The translations under genes and the position numbers were made by a program. The notes beneath the pieces were generated by a model. That model was not told where the DNA came from. It did no database searches and worked only from the letters and a program-made list of their open reading frames with translations. A DNA stretch of 64,000 nucleotides from contig NZ_CP012159.1 in assembly GCF_001189295.1 (NCBI RefSeq), positions 1,502,001 to 1,566,000 of the forward strand, written 5' to 3'. This document shows positions 36,092-46,245 of the stretch, piece by piece. Every line of letters begins with the position of its first letter. Positions within the stretch are counted from its first letter, which is position 1. This stretch comes from Chondromyces crocatus (GTDB lineage: Bacteria; Myxococcota_A; Polyangia; Polyangiales; Polyangiaceae).

Positions 36092-38074
36092 ATGCGACCG
36101 AGCGCCGCCTTCATCGCCCTTGGCCTCTTGCTGACCTCTGCGCTGTCATCGACCGAGGCGTGGTCACAGCCCTCCGTCGATATTCGTGGCTTCCGTGCTT
36201 CCGCGGATCCCGGAGCCGGCTTGTACCTGGAGCCAGCAGCGTCACCAGCCACGGGCGATGTCAGCGCTGCAGCGTGGTTGAGCTACGGTCACCGGCCCAT
36301 CGCGTTGCAAGATCCCGTGACCGGGGAGAGTCGGTTCCGGGTGCTGAGCCACCAGCTCAGTGGCGATCTCGCCGCGAGTGTGGGGATCGCCGAGCGGCTG
36401 ACGCTTGGGTTGGACTTGCCCGTGATCCTGTACCAGGGCGGGGATACGCCGAGTGCGGCATCTCGGCAGGTGCTCGGGACGAGCGCCATCCCGGCCCAGT
36501 CGTTCGGGGATCTGGGAGCCGTGGCGAAGTTCACGGTTCTCAAGCCCACGCGCGGTGAGTTCGGGGGGGTCGCTCTGGCGCTCCATGAACGGCTGACGCT
36601 ACCTACGGGGAGCGAGGCCTCCTACGTGGGCGAGGGCGCCGTGACGAGTGAGACGCGGCTGCTTGCGGAATACAGGCTGGTGGCGTTCGGGATTCATGTC
36701 GCGACGGGCATCAAGCTCCGTGCTCAGGAAGGGCAGGTGGCCTGTGCGGACGTCACGTCGCTGGAAGCCTGTCCGGCTCGGTTCGGTCACGAGATCCCCT
36801 TCGGATTCGGGTTGACGCTGAAGCCTCAGGTGTTCGGCATCGACAAGGAAGGCCGACTGACGTTCAGCCTCGAGACGCACGGTTACGTCCCTCTGGCGCC
36901 GATCGCTCCCTTTCAGAGCAGTCGCGTGGCGGCTGCACAGGTTGGCCTGGGGGCCCGCTACACGCTGGGCAGCGTCTCGTTCCTCGTCGGAGCCGAGACG
37001 GCGCTGATCGGCGGTGTGGGCAATCCGCCTCTGCGGGCCATGCTGTCGGTGGCGTGGGCACCCCGGGTGCGCGATGCGGACGGCGATGGCATTCCTGATG
37101 ATCGAGACGCCTGCCGTGAGCTTCCGGAGGACATGGATGGCTTTCAGGACGACGATGGCTGTCCTGAAGGCGACAACGATGAAGATGGGGTGGTCGATGA
37201 GGAGGACCAGTGCCCCACCGAGAAAGAGGACGAGGACGGCTTCGAGGACGAGGATGGCTGTCCGGACCCGGACAACGATGGCGATGGGGTGCTCGACGTG
37301 GTGGATGCCTGTCCCGACGAGCCTGGCCCCGACAGCAAGGACCCTGAGAGGCGAGGTTGTCCTCTCGGTGACGCCGACGGTGACGGGATTCTCGATACGG
37401 AGGATCTCTGCCCCGAGGAGCCAGAGGACAAGGACGGCCATCGCGACGAAGACGGCTGTCCGGATCCGGACAACGATGAAGATGGGTTCCGCGACGAGAT
37501 CGACGCGTGCCCTGACGAGAAAGGGGTCGACAGCCTCGATCCCAAGGAGAGAGGGTGTCCTGATCCCGACCCCGACAGGGATACGATCCTCGCTCCGATG
37601 GATCGCTGCCCCGAGCAGCCCGAGACCTGGAACGGGGTCGACGATGACGATGGCTGTCCCGAAGATGATCCTCGCAAGCGGCTCAAGCCGTTGGTCGTCG
37701 TGAGAGATGGAAAGCTGGGCCCCGTCGTCGAGATGTCCGCGGCAGTGCGTTTCACACCGAACAACCAGGTGGAGCCGGCGAGCAGACCGCTGCTGGCGGC
37801 TCTGGCGACCGAGCTAGGGCAGCGCCCCGCTTGGCGTGTGCAGGTCGGGGTACGCCCCAGGGCGGGTGATAACGAGGGCGAGAGAGCACGCGAGCAGGCC
37901 TCGGCCGTCGTGAATGAGCTGCGTCGCATGGCGCGGCGGGCTGATGTCGCCAGTGTCTCGTCCTGGAGTGACGTGAAAGATGCTCCGCGTGCAGCGGCGC
38001 ATGGGATGGGATTGAGGATCGTGACCGAGGGTCGACAGGTGCCGAAGCGCGAAGTTCAGGAAGGCAAGCCATGA
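36092..38074 (+). CDS. Outer-membrane protein with TSP3 calcium repeats
   Basis: 660 residues. Sec signal to about AWSQP (26). Residues 30-320 form a beta-barrel-like domain ([39 protein letters not shown]). About seven acidic thrombospondin type-3-like repeats follow ([35 protein letters not shown]), each with a Cys-Pro and calcium ligands. The last ~130 residues resemble an OmpA-type domain ([20 protein letters not shown], then [12 protein letters not shown]) but the peptidoglycan-binding Asp/Arg motif is not clear, so it is probably degenerate. The stop overlaps the DUF2452 start (ATGA). Confidence 0.88.
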   Translation: MRPSAAFIALGLLLTSALSSTEAWSQPSVDIRGFRASADPGAGLYLEPAASPATGDVSAAAWLSYGHRPIALQDPVTGESRFRVLSHQLSGDLAASVGIAERLTLGLDLPVILYQGGDTPSAASRQVLGTSAIPAQSFGDLGAVAKFTVLKPTRGEFGGVALALHERLTLPTGSEASYVGEGAVTSETRLLAEYRLVAFGIHVATGIKLRAQEGQVACADVTSLEACPARFGHEIPFGFGLTLKPQVFGIDKEGRLTFSLETHGYVPLAPIAPFQSSRVAAAQVGLGARYTLGSVSFLVGAETALIGGVGNPPLRAMLSVAWAPRVRDADGDGIPDDRDACRELPEDMDGFQDDDGCPEGDNDEDGVVDEEDQCPTEKEDEDGFEDEDGCPDPDNDGDGVLDVVDACPDEPGPDSKDPERRGCPLGDADGDGILDTEDLCPEEPEDKDGHRDEDGCPDPDNDEDGFRDEIDACPDEKGVDSLDPKERGCPDPDPDRDTILAPMDRCPEQPETWNGVDDDDGCPEDDPRKRLKPLVVVRDGKLGPVVEMSAAVRFTPNNQVEPASRPLLAALATELGQRPAWRVQVGVRPRAGDNEGERAREQASAVVNELRRMARRADVASVSSWSDVKDAPRAAAHGMGLRIVTEGRQVPKREVQEGKP

Positions 38075-38586
38075 GTGTGCGTGGCAAAGGCTCGGATGAG
38101 GACATGCACCTCGGGAGCAGCGCTGCGGAGGGGGCGGGTGCGCTCTCGCAGGACACGCCTCCCGAGCGAGCGCTGCGCGTGAACTGGGAAGAGAAGACGC
38201 GCGCATCGCCCTACCCCATCAGCCGGCTTGCTCCGCCTCATGGGCTCATCGACATGGCGCGCGAGATTCAGCAAGCCGACGCGATGCTGGGTGCGGTGAC
38301 AGGGGCGAAACTGGAGGTGCTGGCACGGCAGATCCGGCTGCTGCAGGAACAAGCGCGCACCCTCCTGGAGAGCGCCCAGCGCGACGGGGATCTTCATCGG
38401 GTCGCCTGCAGTTTCAAGAAGCGACCGGGGCAGGTGTACTATCTGTACCAGCGCGCTGAGGGGAGCCGGTACTTCTCCATGCTCTCGCCCGAGGACTGGG
38501 GGCCCAACCGCCCTCACGAGTTCGTCGGCGCGTACCGGCTGGAAGCAGACATGTCGTGGACCGTCGATGGATCGTTCAACGACTAG
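38071..38586 (+). CDS. DUF2452 (C1orf50-like) protein
   Basis: 171 residues, ATG overlapping the previous stop. The conserved core is PYPISRLAPPHGLIDMAREI, QQADAMLGAVTGAKLEVLAR, QIRLLQEQARTLLESAQ, KKRPGQVYYLYQ and YFSMLSPEDWG, ending AYRLEADMSWT. This is the DUF2452 family, shared by some bacteria and eukaryotes (human C1orf50). Function is not established. The first ~45 residues are a disordered leader. No signal, so cytoplasmic, although it is coupled to an outer-membrane gene. Confidence 0.87.
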   Translation: MSVRGKGSDEDMHLGSSAAEGAGALSQDTPPERALRVNWEEKTRASPYPISRLAPPHGLIDMAREIQQADAMLGAVTGAKLEVLARQIRLLQEQARTLLESAQRDGDLHRVACSFKKRPGQVYYLYQRAEGSRYFSMLSPEDWGPNRPHEFVGAYRLEADMSWTVDGSFND

Positions 38587-38737
38587 GCTCTGTACACTCT
38601 GAAGTAGGGGCCCACAGGTCCGAACGCTTCCGATGCCCGCGTCCCCTGCGCTCTTCGCAGCTCGCGTTGTCAGGAACGGGGGACGAACTCGAGGTGCGCT
38701 GTGGCGAGCGATCCGGTGAGCCGCCGACGGGGCGGAT

Positions 38738-39724
38738 TCACCTGTCGACGCGAAGCAGCACCTTTCCGAAGGGGAGGTTCTCTTCCAGCAGCTTGTGAGC
38801 CTGGGCCGCTTCTTCGAGCGGGAAGACGCGATCGATGATCGGCTGGATGCGCTTCGCGGCAAGCCAGGTTCCGATGGGTCGGGTGAGCTGTTTCGCCGCT
38901 TCGATCTTCTCTTCGAGCGGCCGACTTCGGAGCACCGTTCCGATGATCTCGAGGCGTCGCCGGAGGACTTCTCGTAGATCGATCTCGGTGCGTGCTCCTC
39001 CCGTGAGGCCGACCAAGATGATGCGTGCCTTCGAGGCGCAGGCACGCACGTTTTCGGCGACGTAGCCCCCGCCCACGAGATCGAGCACGACATCGACCCC
39101 TCCTTTTCCAGTGGCGTGCAGCACCTCGTCGGCGAAACGACCGTCACGGGGAACGATGCCCACGTCGAGACCCAGCGAAGTCGCGCGCTGCAGTTTGTCT
39201 TGCGTGCGCGAGGTCCCGATCACGAATGCGCCGATCGCATGCGCGATCTGGACGGCAGCGGTACCGACGCCGCTCCCGGCGGCGTGGATGAGCACCTGTT
39301 CGCCCGCGGAGAGTCGCCCGCGATGCACCAGGGCGTCGTAAGCCGTCACGAACGCTTCAGGGATGGCTGAGGCTTGCTCGTCGGTGATGTCGGTAGGGGT
39401 AGGGGACACCTCCCTCTCGTGCACGACGATCTTCTCGGCGTAGGCTCCGCCTCCGACGAGACCGTAGACACGAGCCCCAGGGGCGAACCGGCTGGCACCT
39501 GGACCCACGGCGTCGATGACGCCTGCATACTCGAGGCCAGGAACATCAGGAGGTACACCTGGAGGAGGGGGGTAGTGCCCTGCCCGCTGCAGCAGGTCCG
39601 CCCTGTTCACGCCGGCATAGCGGACTGCGATCCGCACGTGGCCATGAGGGACCTCGGGCTCCGCGACCTCCCTCAGTTCAAGAACTTCGGGACCACCCGG
39701 GGCGCGGATCACCATCGCACGCAT
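38738..39724 (-). CDS. NAD(P)H:quinone oxidoreductase (PIG3-type)
   Basis: 328 residues; medium-chain dehydrogenase/reductase superfamily without the zinc ligands. Motifs: VRYAGVNRADLLQRAGHYPP, VPGLEYAGVIDAVG, AYDALVHRGRLSAGE and the nucleotide-binding LIHAAGSGVGTAAVQIAHAI. The C-terminus LPFGKVLLRVDR is typical of the PIG3/TIGR02824 group. It should reduce quinones with NADPH. It starts 3 bp after the kinase gene ends on the same strand, so it is co-transcribed and possibly coupled, linking a Ser/Thr kinase with redox metabolism. Confidence 0.92.
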   Translation of the reverse strand: MRAMVIRAPGGPEVLELREVAEPEVPHGHVRIAVRYAGVNRADLLQRAGHYPPPPGVPPDVPGLEYAGVIDAVGPGASRFAPGARVYGLVGGGAYAEKIVVHEREVSPTPTDITDEQASAIPEAFVTAYDALVHRGRLSAGEQVLIHAAGSGVGTAAVQIAHAIGAFVIGTSRTQDKLQRATSLGLDVGIVPRDGRFADEVLHATGKGGVDVVLDLVGGGYVAENVRACASKARIILVGLTGGARTEIDLREVLRRRLEIIGTVLRSRPLEEKIEAAKQLTRPIGTWLAAKRIQPIIDRVFPLEEAAQAHKLLEENLPFGKVLLRVDR

Positions 39725-39727
39725 CGA

Positions 39728-40921
39728 TCACTCCTCTGGTGGCATGGGGGGTGGGAGGATGCTTCTCCGCACGAAGTACTCCACCCGCTCCGTCTCGACC
39801 ACGCCGTCTTCTGCATCCTCTGCGGGTCGTGCTGGCGCTCCGCTCAGGCCGAGGACGAACTCCATCTGTACCTGTTCCAGCGCATCGAGCATTGCAGAGG
39901 CGTCCGCAAAGCGGTCTTCCCGATTGAGCGCCACGGCGGTCATCGCCACCGCGTCGAGGCTCGGTGGGATGTCCGGTCGGAGCATGCGCGGGCGGATCAT
40001 CTTGACGCGCTGGATCTCGGTGAGAAGTGCTGCGGGCGAGTGCGCCTTGTAGGGGAGCTGGCCCGTGAGCATCACGTACAAGATCATGCCGACCGAGTAG
40101 ATGTCGGCTCGAACGTCCAGATCACGGACCCCTTGAGCCTGCTCTGGAGCCATGAACGCCGGTGTGCCAGCAATCGTGGGTGCAGTTCCGGAGTTCGAGG
40201 CTTCGTTGACGGCCTCTGCGACACCGAAGTCAAGCACCTTCACCGTGAGCGGCCCGCGCTCTCCGCCAACGAGGCACAAGTTGTCCGGCTTGAGGTCGCG
40301 GTGGAGGATCCCCTCTGCGTGCGTGACCACGAGCGCGCTGAGCACCTGCGCGGTGATGTCGACGGCAAGCGTGACAGGGACCTGGCGCTCACGCGCGAGC
40401 CGCTCGGTCACGGTCTCGCCCTCGAGCCGCTCCATGACGAGGTAAGGCGTGCCATCCTCGAGCGTCCCGAGATCGTACACTTCGACGATGTTCAGGTGGC
40501 CGAAGCGTCCAGCGAGTGCGGCCTCCTTGTGGAACCGCGCGATGGCCGTCTTGCTGTGCGCGTACTGCGTACGAAGCGTCTTGATCGCGACCCGGCGCCT
40601 CAGACCTACGTGGATGGCGTCATAGACCATCCCCATGCCGCCCTTCGCGATGACGTCCAGGATCCGATAGCGACCATGGAGGAGCCGTCCCACCAGGGGG
40701 GCGTCCTTCGTGGGTCGAGGCTTGTCATCCTCGAAGTCAGGCGAGGCCGCTGACTCGGGAGGCCAGGCGGTTTCGTGGCGGCCGCTCCGAGGAGACGGTG
40801 ACGAGGGAGGCGCGACGCTGGGAGGGCGGACGACCGGGGTACCGTGGATGGGGCAGAGTACGGTGTCCGAAGGGTGTGGAAGTCCGCACGCCTGGCATCG
40901 GATGAAGTGCTGCGGCGGCAT
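39728..40921 (-). CDS. Soluble Ser/Thr protein kinase with N-terminal zinc ribbon-like motif
   Basis: 397 residues. The N-terminus has Cys9-x2-Cys12 ... Cys23-x2-His26 (RCQACGLPHPSDTVLCPIHG), a probable zinc knuckle. A Ser/Pro-rich linker leads to a complete Hanks kinase: IAKGGMGMVYDA (91-102), VAIK, HRDLKPDN, DFGVAEA and GTPAFMAPEQ. All catalytic residues are present. The C-terminal ~60 residues are acidic and contain no membrane helix, so the kinase is cytoplasmic. It is the first gene of a two-gene operon with the quinone oxidoreductase. A redox or zinc input through the Cys/His cluster is a reasonable guess. Confidence 0.93.
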   Translation of the reverse strand: MPPQHFIRCQACGLPHPSDTVLCPIHGTPVVRPPSVAPPSSPSPRSGRHETAWPPESAASPDFEDDKPRPTKDAPLVGRLLHGRYRILDVIAKGGMGMVYDAIHVGLRRRVAIKTLRTQYAHSKTAIARFHKEAALAGRFGHLNIVEVYDLGTLEDGTPYLVMERLEGETVTERLARERQVPVTLAVDITAQVLSALVVTHAEGILHRDLKPDNLCLVGGERGPLTVKVLDFGVAEAVNEASNSGTAPTIAGTPAFMAPEQAQGVRDLDVRADIYSVGMILYVMLTGQLPYKAHSPAALLTEIQRVKMIRPRMLRPDIPPSLDAVAMTAVALNREDRFADASAMLDALEQVQMEFVLGLSGAPARPAEDAEDGVVETERVEYFVRRSILPPPMPPEE

Positions 40922-41394
40922 CAGGACCCGGTCAGAGTAGAGTTACCTCCGCCCGTGCAGCAAGGTCGTTCGGGGGTGTCCAGTGGACCATGTAGGCTGC
41001 CGTGCAGGGGCGTGTCCAGCTCGAGTGGTCACATGTCCGGCCCGCAGGCGACCGCCCGTGGCGCCTGAGGCGACCGCCCATGGCGTGTAGAGCTGCCCGC
41101 AACGTGTAGGTAGAGCGGAGAGGCAGAGGAGATGAGTCTCCTGAGGGCTCCCCGGATGTTGGACGGTGGCGCGCGGAGAGGCGCAGCCGGGTTGGATCAG
41201 AACGCAGCTTACGGTAGGCTGGCCGGCGGCAGCGCGGAACCTCACGTGATTCGATTGCGTGCAGGGCCGTGCCGAGCCTCGTGGCCCGCAACCGCCACCT
41301 CCGAGGCATCGCAGGGTGTCCGGAGGATTGAACTCCTGAGCAGGCAAGGGAAAGTCCTTCCGAATCGTACCAGCGGTAGGGGCCACCAGGTAGG
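40922..41394. other. 473-bp divergent region between two kinase genes
   Basis: No convincing gene in either strand. It holds a 22-bp-period direct repeat, AGGCGACCGCCCGTGGCG at 41046-41063 and the same with one change at 41068-41085. Promoters for both kinases are expected here; I could not pick a clear one. Confidence 0.6.
41046..41085. repeat. 18-bp direct repeat, 22-bp spacing
   Basis: AGGCGACCGCCC[G/A]TGGCG at 41046 and 41068, 17 of 18 bases identical, spaced two helical turns apart in the divergent promoter region. Could be a paired binding site. Confidence 0.7.
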
Positions 41395-43068
41395 ATGGGG
41401 AAAGAGACAGACGGCATGAGCACAGCGGAAAAGTTTCCCGAGGAAGCACCGGCTGGCGGAGGGGAAACAGATCCGCTCGTAGGGAAGGTCTTGAACGAGA
41501 AGTTCAAGATCCTCTCTCTGCTCGCGACGGGGGGCATGGGTGTCATCTATCGCGGGGTGCAGCTCGCGCTGGGTCGTGCCGTGGCGATCAAGGTGCTCAC
41601 GCCGACCACGGCCTCTTCCCAGATCGACCCCAACTTTCATAAGCGCTTCTTCCTCGAAGCCAGCATCCTCGCGCGCCTGCAGCACCCGAACATCGTCACC
41701 GTGTTCGATTACGGCCGTGTCGAGAACATGGAGCCGGAGCGCTACTTCATGGCGATGGAGTTTCTCGAAGGCGAGACGCTCTTCCGCAGGATGAGGAAGG
41801 CGAACCGCATCGCTCCTCTCGAGGCGATGAGCATCGCCCGGCAGGTGGCCCGCGGACTCCGCGAGGCGCACAAGCACGGCGTGGTCCATCGTGACCTGAA
41901 GCCCTCCAACATCATGCTCGTTCCCGGCGAGGACATGGGCGAGCTGGTGAAGATCCTCGACTTCGGGCTGGTCAAGGTCGTGGCCGACGATTCCGAAGAG
42001 CTGACACAGCAAGGCTCTTTCCTCGGCTCGCCGAGGTTCATGTCACCGGAGCAGATCTCTCACGGGAAGGTCGATCTGCGCACGGACGTCTACTCGCTGG
42101 GCGTCATCCTCTACCAGATGCTCTGCGGCAAGGTGCCCTTCGAAGCGGCAAATTCCGTGCAGATCCTCATCGCGCATCTCCAGCAGCCCGTACCGCCGAT
42201 GCGAGAGCGCAATCCAGAGGCGGATGTTCCCGAAGCGCTCGAGGCGTTCGTGATGCGCTGCCTGTCCAAGGACCCAGACGGCCGTCCAGTCAACATGGAC
42301 GCCTTCATCAAGGGGCTAGGAGAATGTGCGCAGTCTCTGGGGCTGAACACCTCCTTCGGCTCGACGGGGATGGTGACCATCGACTCGGGAGGCCTCCGGG
42401 CACCGACGCCGATGCCTCCGGTGCGGGTCATGGCCGCCTTGCCGGCGTCAGGCGCCAGCGCAGACGCCGGGAGCGCCGCGGGCCATGCGTCCGGAGCTGC
42501 TGTCGCTGGACAGGCGCTGGATGGGTCGACGCACGCGCCATCTCAGGGGCGCGGGAAGGTCATCCTTCTCGCGGTTGGCGTGGTCGCCGTCGCCGGCATC
42601 GCTCTGGCGATCGGCCGACTCTCTTCCTCTACGGAATCCTCGGCGCCTCCCGCGCCACAGCCGACGGAGTCAGTCGCGGCTGCGCCTCTGAAAGATCGCA
42701 GCGCGTTTGCGTTGATGATCGAATCGATCCCCTCCGGAGCCGAAGTGGCCGAGGATGGAAAGACGCTCGGCACGACGCCGCTCCAGCTCTCCATCAACAA
42801 CGAAGCGGTACGCGAGCAGCCCCGTCGCCTGACGGTGCGGCACGAAGAGTACGAACCTTATTCGGTCGTCCAGGGGCCTTCCGAGCAATCGGTACGCCTC
42901 GTCGCGACCTTGACGAAACGCGGGACGCCCGCTCCGACGAGCGCTCCCGCGGTCGCTCCTGTCAACCCTGGCCCACGGCCGTCCCGCGTGACGTCCAAGC
43001 CCGCGGCGACCTCTGAGCCGACGACCACACCCCCACCCCGGCCGCTGGACATCAAGATCGAACGATGA
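41395..43068 (+). CDS. Transmembrane Ser/Thr kinase with periplasmic PEGA domain
   Basis: 557 residues from ATG 41395 (ATG 41416 is also possible). Kinase domain: LATGGMGVIYRG (43-54), VAIKVL, HRDLKPSN (165-172), DFG (189-191) and GSPRFMSPEQ, all complete. After an Ala/Gly-rich linker a membrane helix (388-407, KVILLAVGVVAVAGIALAIG) puts the C-terminus in the periplasm. There a PEGA-like domain (438-508; FALMIESIPSGAEVAEDGKT, GTTPLQLSI) is seen, then a Pro/Thr tail. It probably senses an envelope signal. The stop overlaps the TonB-receptor start by 4 bp (ATGA), so kinase and receptor are made together. Confidence 0.93.
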   Translation: MGKETDGMSTAEKFPEEAPAGGGETDPLVGKVLNEKFKILSLLATGGMGVIYRGVQLALGRAVAIKVLTPTTASSQIDPNFHKRFFLEASILARLQHPNIVTVFDYGRVENMEPERYFMAMEFLEGETLFRRMRKANRIAPLEAMSIARQVARGLREAHKHGVVHRDLKPSNIMLVPGEDMGELVKILDFGLVKVVADDSEELTQQGSFLGSPRFMSPEQISHGKVDLRTDVYSLGVILYQMLCGKVPFEAANSVQILIAHLQQPVPPMRERNPEADVPEALEAFVMRCLSKDPDGRPVNMDAFIKGLGECAQSLGLNTSFGSTGMVTIDSGGLRAPTPMPPVRVMAALPASGASADAGSAAGHASGAAVAGQALDGSTHAPSQGRGKVILLAVGVVAVAGIALAIGRLSSSTESSAPPAPQPTESVAAAPLKDRSAFALMIESIPSGAEVAEDGKTLGTTPLQLSINNEAVREQPRRLTVRHEEYEPYSVVQGPSEQSVRLVATLTKRGTPAPTSAPAVAPVNPGPRPSRVTSKPAATSEPTTTPPPRPLDIKIER

Positions 43069-46025
43069 CTTTCCGACGCTACATCCGGCCCCTCGCAGTA
43101 GCCACCCTCCTCGCTCTGTACAGCCCGGAGGTCCGAGCTGACGACCTCGCAGACGAGGCAGATCTCCACTTCTCCCTCGCGACCGAGAAGTATGCGGCGC
43201 GGGATTTTCGCGGTGCGCTCGAGCACTTCCTGATTTCCAACAGGCTCGTCCGCAACCGAAACGTCGTCTTCAACATCGCTCGTACGTACGAGCAGCTCGC
43301 GCAATATCCGGATGCCTTCCGGTATTATGTGCAGGCGCTCGAGCTCGAGCCGGACGCGTCGCGCAGGCCGCTCATCGAAGAGGCCATCGCGCGAATCAAG
43401 CCGAACATCGCCGTGCTGAACGTGGTGACCGATCCCCCCGGTGCCACGGTCTACATCAACCGGCGTGACCTCGGACCGCGTGGCAACACCCCGCGGCTAC
43501 TCGGCTACCAAGGCGGCAACTTCAAGGTGATCGTCGAGCTCGATGGCTACGAGCCCGAAGAGGTCGACGGCATCCAGGCGCGGCCCGGAGAGCAAAGGAC
43601 GATCAGCCTGAAGCTGAAGCGTATCGTCGGGACGGTGCGCGTCGTCAGTGAGTCCGTCGGCGCGACGGTTCGGGTCGACGATTCTACCAGCGCTCCCGTG
43701 TGCGTTGCTCCTTGCGACCTCACGCTGCCCCCAGGCCGCCACCGGCTCTATCTGACTCAAGAGGGGTATCAGACCTCGGAGCAGGACGTAAACGTGGTGG
43801 CGCGGCAAGAGGTGCTCGCGCGGTACAGGCTGAATCCCCTCTCCGGCAGCCTCGTGGTGAACGCCGACGAGCGCGACGCGCTGGTCGAGGTCGACGGAAA
43901 GCCGGTCGGCTTCACCCCCGCCGTCTTGAGCGTCCAGAGCGGCACGCGAAAGGTGCGTGTCTCGCTCCGTGGGTTCCGCCCTGTAGAGCAAACGGTCAAC
44001 GTCGTGCCCAACCAGCAGACGCGGATCGACCTCTCTCTGCGCCAGCTGGAAGAGGTCGAAGCTGCTTCGCGCGTGGCCGAAGCCGTCGAGGACGCGCCTG
44101 GATCCGTAACCATCATCTCCGGCCAGGAGCTCCGCGCGATGGGTTATCCCACCATCGCCGAGGCGTTGCGAGGCACGCGCGGTCTCTACACCACGTACGA
44201 CAGCTCCTATACGTGGCTCGGAATCCGAGGCGTCCAAATCCCGGGCGACTTCGGAAACCGTACCCTCATCCTGCTCAACGGACAGCCGACCAACGACAGC
44301 TGGTCGGGTATCTCGTACATCGACTTCTCCGCTCGAACCGACCTCGAAGACGTCGAGCGGATCGAGGTGGTCCGAGGTCCTGGCTCGGTTCTGTACGGTA
44401 CCGGCGCGTTCACCGGTGTCGTCAACGTGGTGACCAAGGGGCGACCGACCTCGCTGGGCGCAAGCGTTGGCGCCAGCTCGGCGGAGAACAGCGTGTTCCG
44501 CGGTCGCGGCGCTGTGCAAATACCGTTCGGTCGTGACTCGGGCGTGTGGATGTCGGTAGCCGGCGGGCGTGGGCTCGGCCGGGACTATTATTTCCCGGAC
44601 CTCGCCGCTCAGGGCATGCCTGCCAACTCGCGTGGCGGCGATGATTTCAACATGGGGACACTGCAAGGCAGACTTTGGGTCAAGTCACTGTCTGCCCAGT
44701 GGCTCCTCCATTCGCGCTCCAAGGCCGTTTCCACAGGCATCGTGGGAACGGGAGTTGGCGACGACCGAACGCGCTATCGCGACACCCGCGGCCTCGTCGA
44801 AGTCAAGTTCGAGCCTCAGTTCTCTCGTCAGTTCGGGATGATGGCGCGCGTTGCCTACAACTACATCAACTATCGCGGTCAGCTCAGCTACGAAGCCACG
44901 GATCAGTTCACGCACATCGCGGCGGAAGAGATCTTCAATGGTCAGTGGGGCGTCGGTGAGCTGCGGTTCGTCATCACGCCCATCCCCCAGCTACGCATCA
45001 CCGTCGGTGGCGAGACACAGCTCCACTTCATGGCTTCTCAGCGTGGCGAAGAAACCGACTGCTATGTCAATGGCGCTTGCGACACCTATCTCTACTTTCC
45101 TGAGCGGCCGTACAGCAGGGATGCCTTCGACAAGCACCCGTATCAGATCTTCGCAGGCTACGCCCTCGTCGACGTGATCCCATCGGACAGGATCCGTATC
45201 TCTGCTGGTGCTCGTATCGACCAGTACAACTTCCAAGCGGTCGACGACTTCCCCTCTTACGGCTTCTCGTCGCTGCCCAGCCCGCGCCTCGCGGTGGTGG
45301 TCAAGCCTTACGAGCAAGGCAACCTGAAGCTGCTCGGTGGTCGCGCATTCCGTGCACCCAGCGTTTCGGAGCAGTTCTACCGGAACAGTGCCATCGGCTG
45401 GATCACGCCCCTTGCGAATAATCAGCAGCTCGAACCAGAACAGATCTGGAGCGGTGAGCTGGAGTTCACGCACCGGTTCTCGACGACGGTGTCGGCCACC
45501 GCAGCAGGCTACCTGACCTATCTCGATAACCTGATCGCGCAGGCTGCCGTCCCGCTCGTCTACAAGAACAGCGCTTCGGGTATTCTGGTGGCTGGCGGCG
45601 AGGTCGAGCTCCGACGTGACTGGCGCCAAGGCTGGATGGCGGCCGCTTCGTACTCCTTCTCTCAGGCTCGTTACACCAACCAGGACGAAGCTCCCTACGT
45701 CAACGTGCCGAATTCTGTGCAGCACATGGGCTCGCTTCGGGGCGCCATTCCCCTCTTCGGAAAGCTGCTCGCACTGGCAAGCAAGATTACCATCGAAGGG
45801 CCTCGATACGATGCAGTGGCCGCGGATCAGCAGCTGACCGATCCGGCCTTCATCTGGGACCTGGTGCTCTCCGGACAGCTCGACCGCGGTGGTCTGTCGT
45901 ATAACGTCGGTGTTTACAATCTGGCCGACTGGCGTTACTCGCTACCGCTCGGTCCGGATTTCACCCCGAGACGCCTGCCCCAGAACGGTCGGACTTTCCT
46001 GGCCTCAGCGAACTTGAACTTTTGA
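43065..46025 (+). CDS. TonB-dependent receptor with TPR and three PEGA domains
   Basis: 986 residues. Signal to about VRA (25). Then a TPR-like helical segment (30-110), three PEGA repeats (VVTDPPGATVYINRRDLGPR; VVSESVGATVRVDDS; VNADERDALVEVDGKPVGFT), and a plug starting near 340 (DAPGSVTIISGQELRAMGY, GIRGVQIPGD, VERIEVVRGPGSVLYGTGAF). The C-terminal half is a 22-strand-type barrel ending in a terminal Phe (ASANLNF), the usual assembly signal. The TPR/PEGA front end is outside the common receptor plan and probably interacts with periplasmic partners. The substrate is unknown. Translationally coupled to the PEGA kinase. Confidence 0.93.
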   Translation: MTFRRYIRPLAVATLLALYSPEVRADDLADEADLHFSLATEKYAARDFRGALEHFLISNRLVRNRNVVFNIARTYEQLAQYPDAFRYYVQALELEPDASRRPLIEEAIARIKPNIAVLNVVTDPPGATVYINRRDLGPRGNTPRLLGYQGGNFKVIVELDGYEPEEVDGIQARPGEQRTISLKLKRIVGTVRVVSESVGATVRVDDSTSAPVCVAPCDLTLPPGRHRLYLTQEGYQTSEQDVNVVARQEVLARYRLNPLSGSLVVNADERDALVEVDGKPVGFTPAVLSVQSGTRKVRVSLRGFRPVEQTVNVVPNQQTRIDLSLRQLEEVEAASRVAEAVEDAPGSVTIISGQELRAMGYPTIAEALRGTRGLYTTYDSSYTWLGIRGVQIPGDFGNRTLILLNGQPTNDSWSGISYIDFSARTDLEDVERIEVVRGPGSVLYGTGAFTGVVNVVTKGRPTSLGASVGASSAENSVFRGRGAVQIPFGRDSGVWMSVAGGRGLGRDYYFPDLAAQGMPANSRGGDDFNMGTLQGRLWVKSLSAQWLLHSRSKAVSTGIVGTGVGDDRTRYRDTRGLVEVKFEPQFSRQFGMMARVAYNYINYRGQLSYEATDQFTHIAAEEIFNGQWGVGELRFVITPIPQLRITVGGETQLHFMASQRGEETDCYVNGACDTYLYFPERPYSRDAFDKHPYQIFAGYALVDVIPSDRIRISAGARIDQYNFQAVDDFPSYGFSSLPSPRLAVVVKPYEQGNLKLLGGRAFRAPSVSEQFYRNSAIGWITPLANNQQLEPEQIWSGELEFTHRFSTTVSATAAGYLTYLDNLIAQAAVPLVYKNSASGILVAGGEVELRRDWRQGWMAAASYSFSQARYTNQDEAPYVNVPNSVQHMGSLRGAIPLFGKLLALASKITIEGPRYDAVAADQQLTDPAFIWDLVLSGQLDRGGLSYNVGVYNLADWRYSLPLGPDFTPRRLPQNGRTFLASANLNF

Positions 46026-46245
46026 GCCGTTCACGGGTGCACGTACAGGGGGGGAGGGGTGGTAGGGTATCACCGCCGTCCACCCCCCATGCCCTCTCAG
46101 AACCAGAGTTGCGATTTACACGCTGCGTCTGGCCTGCGTTTGCTGTACTCATGACACCCGATCGACCGTACACTGAGTGGTCGGCGAATCGACCGCGAGA
46201 TTCCGAGGCCAACCTGTTCCTGAAGGTGTGGCCGAGGATCAACCA

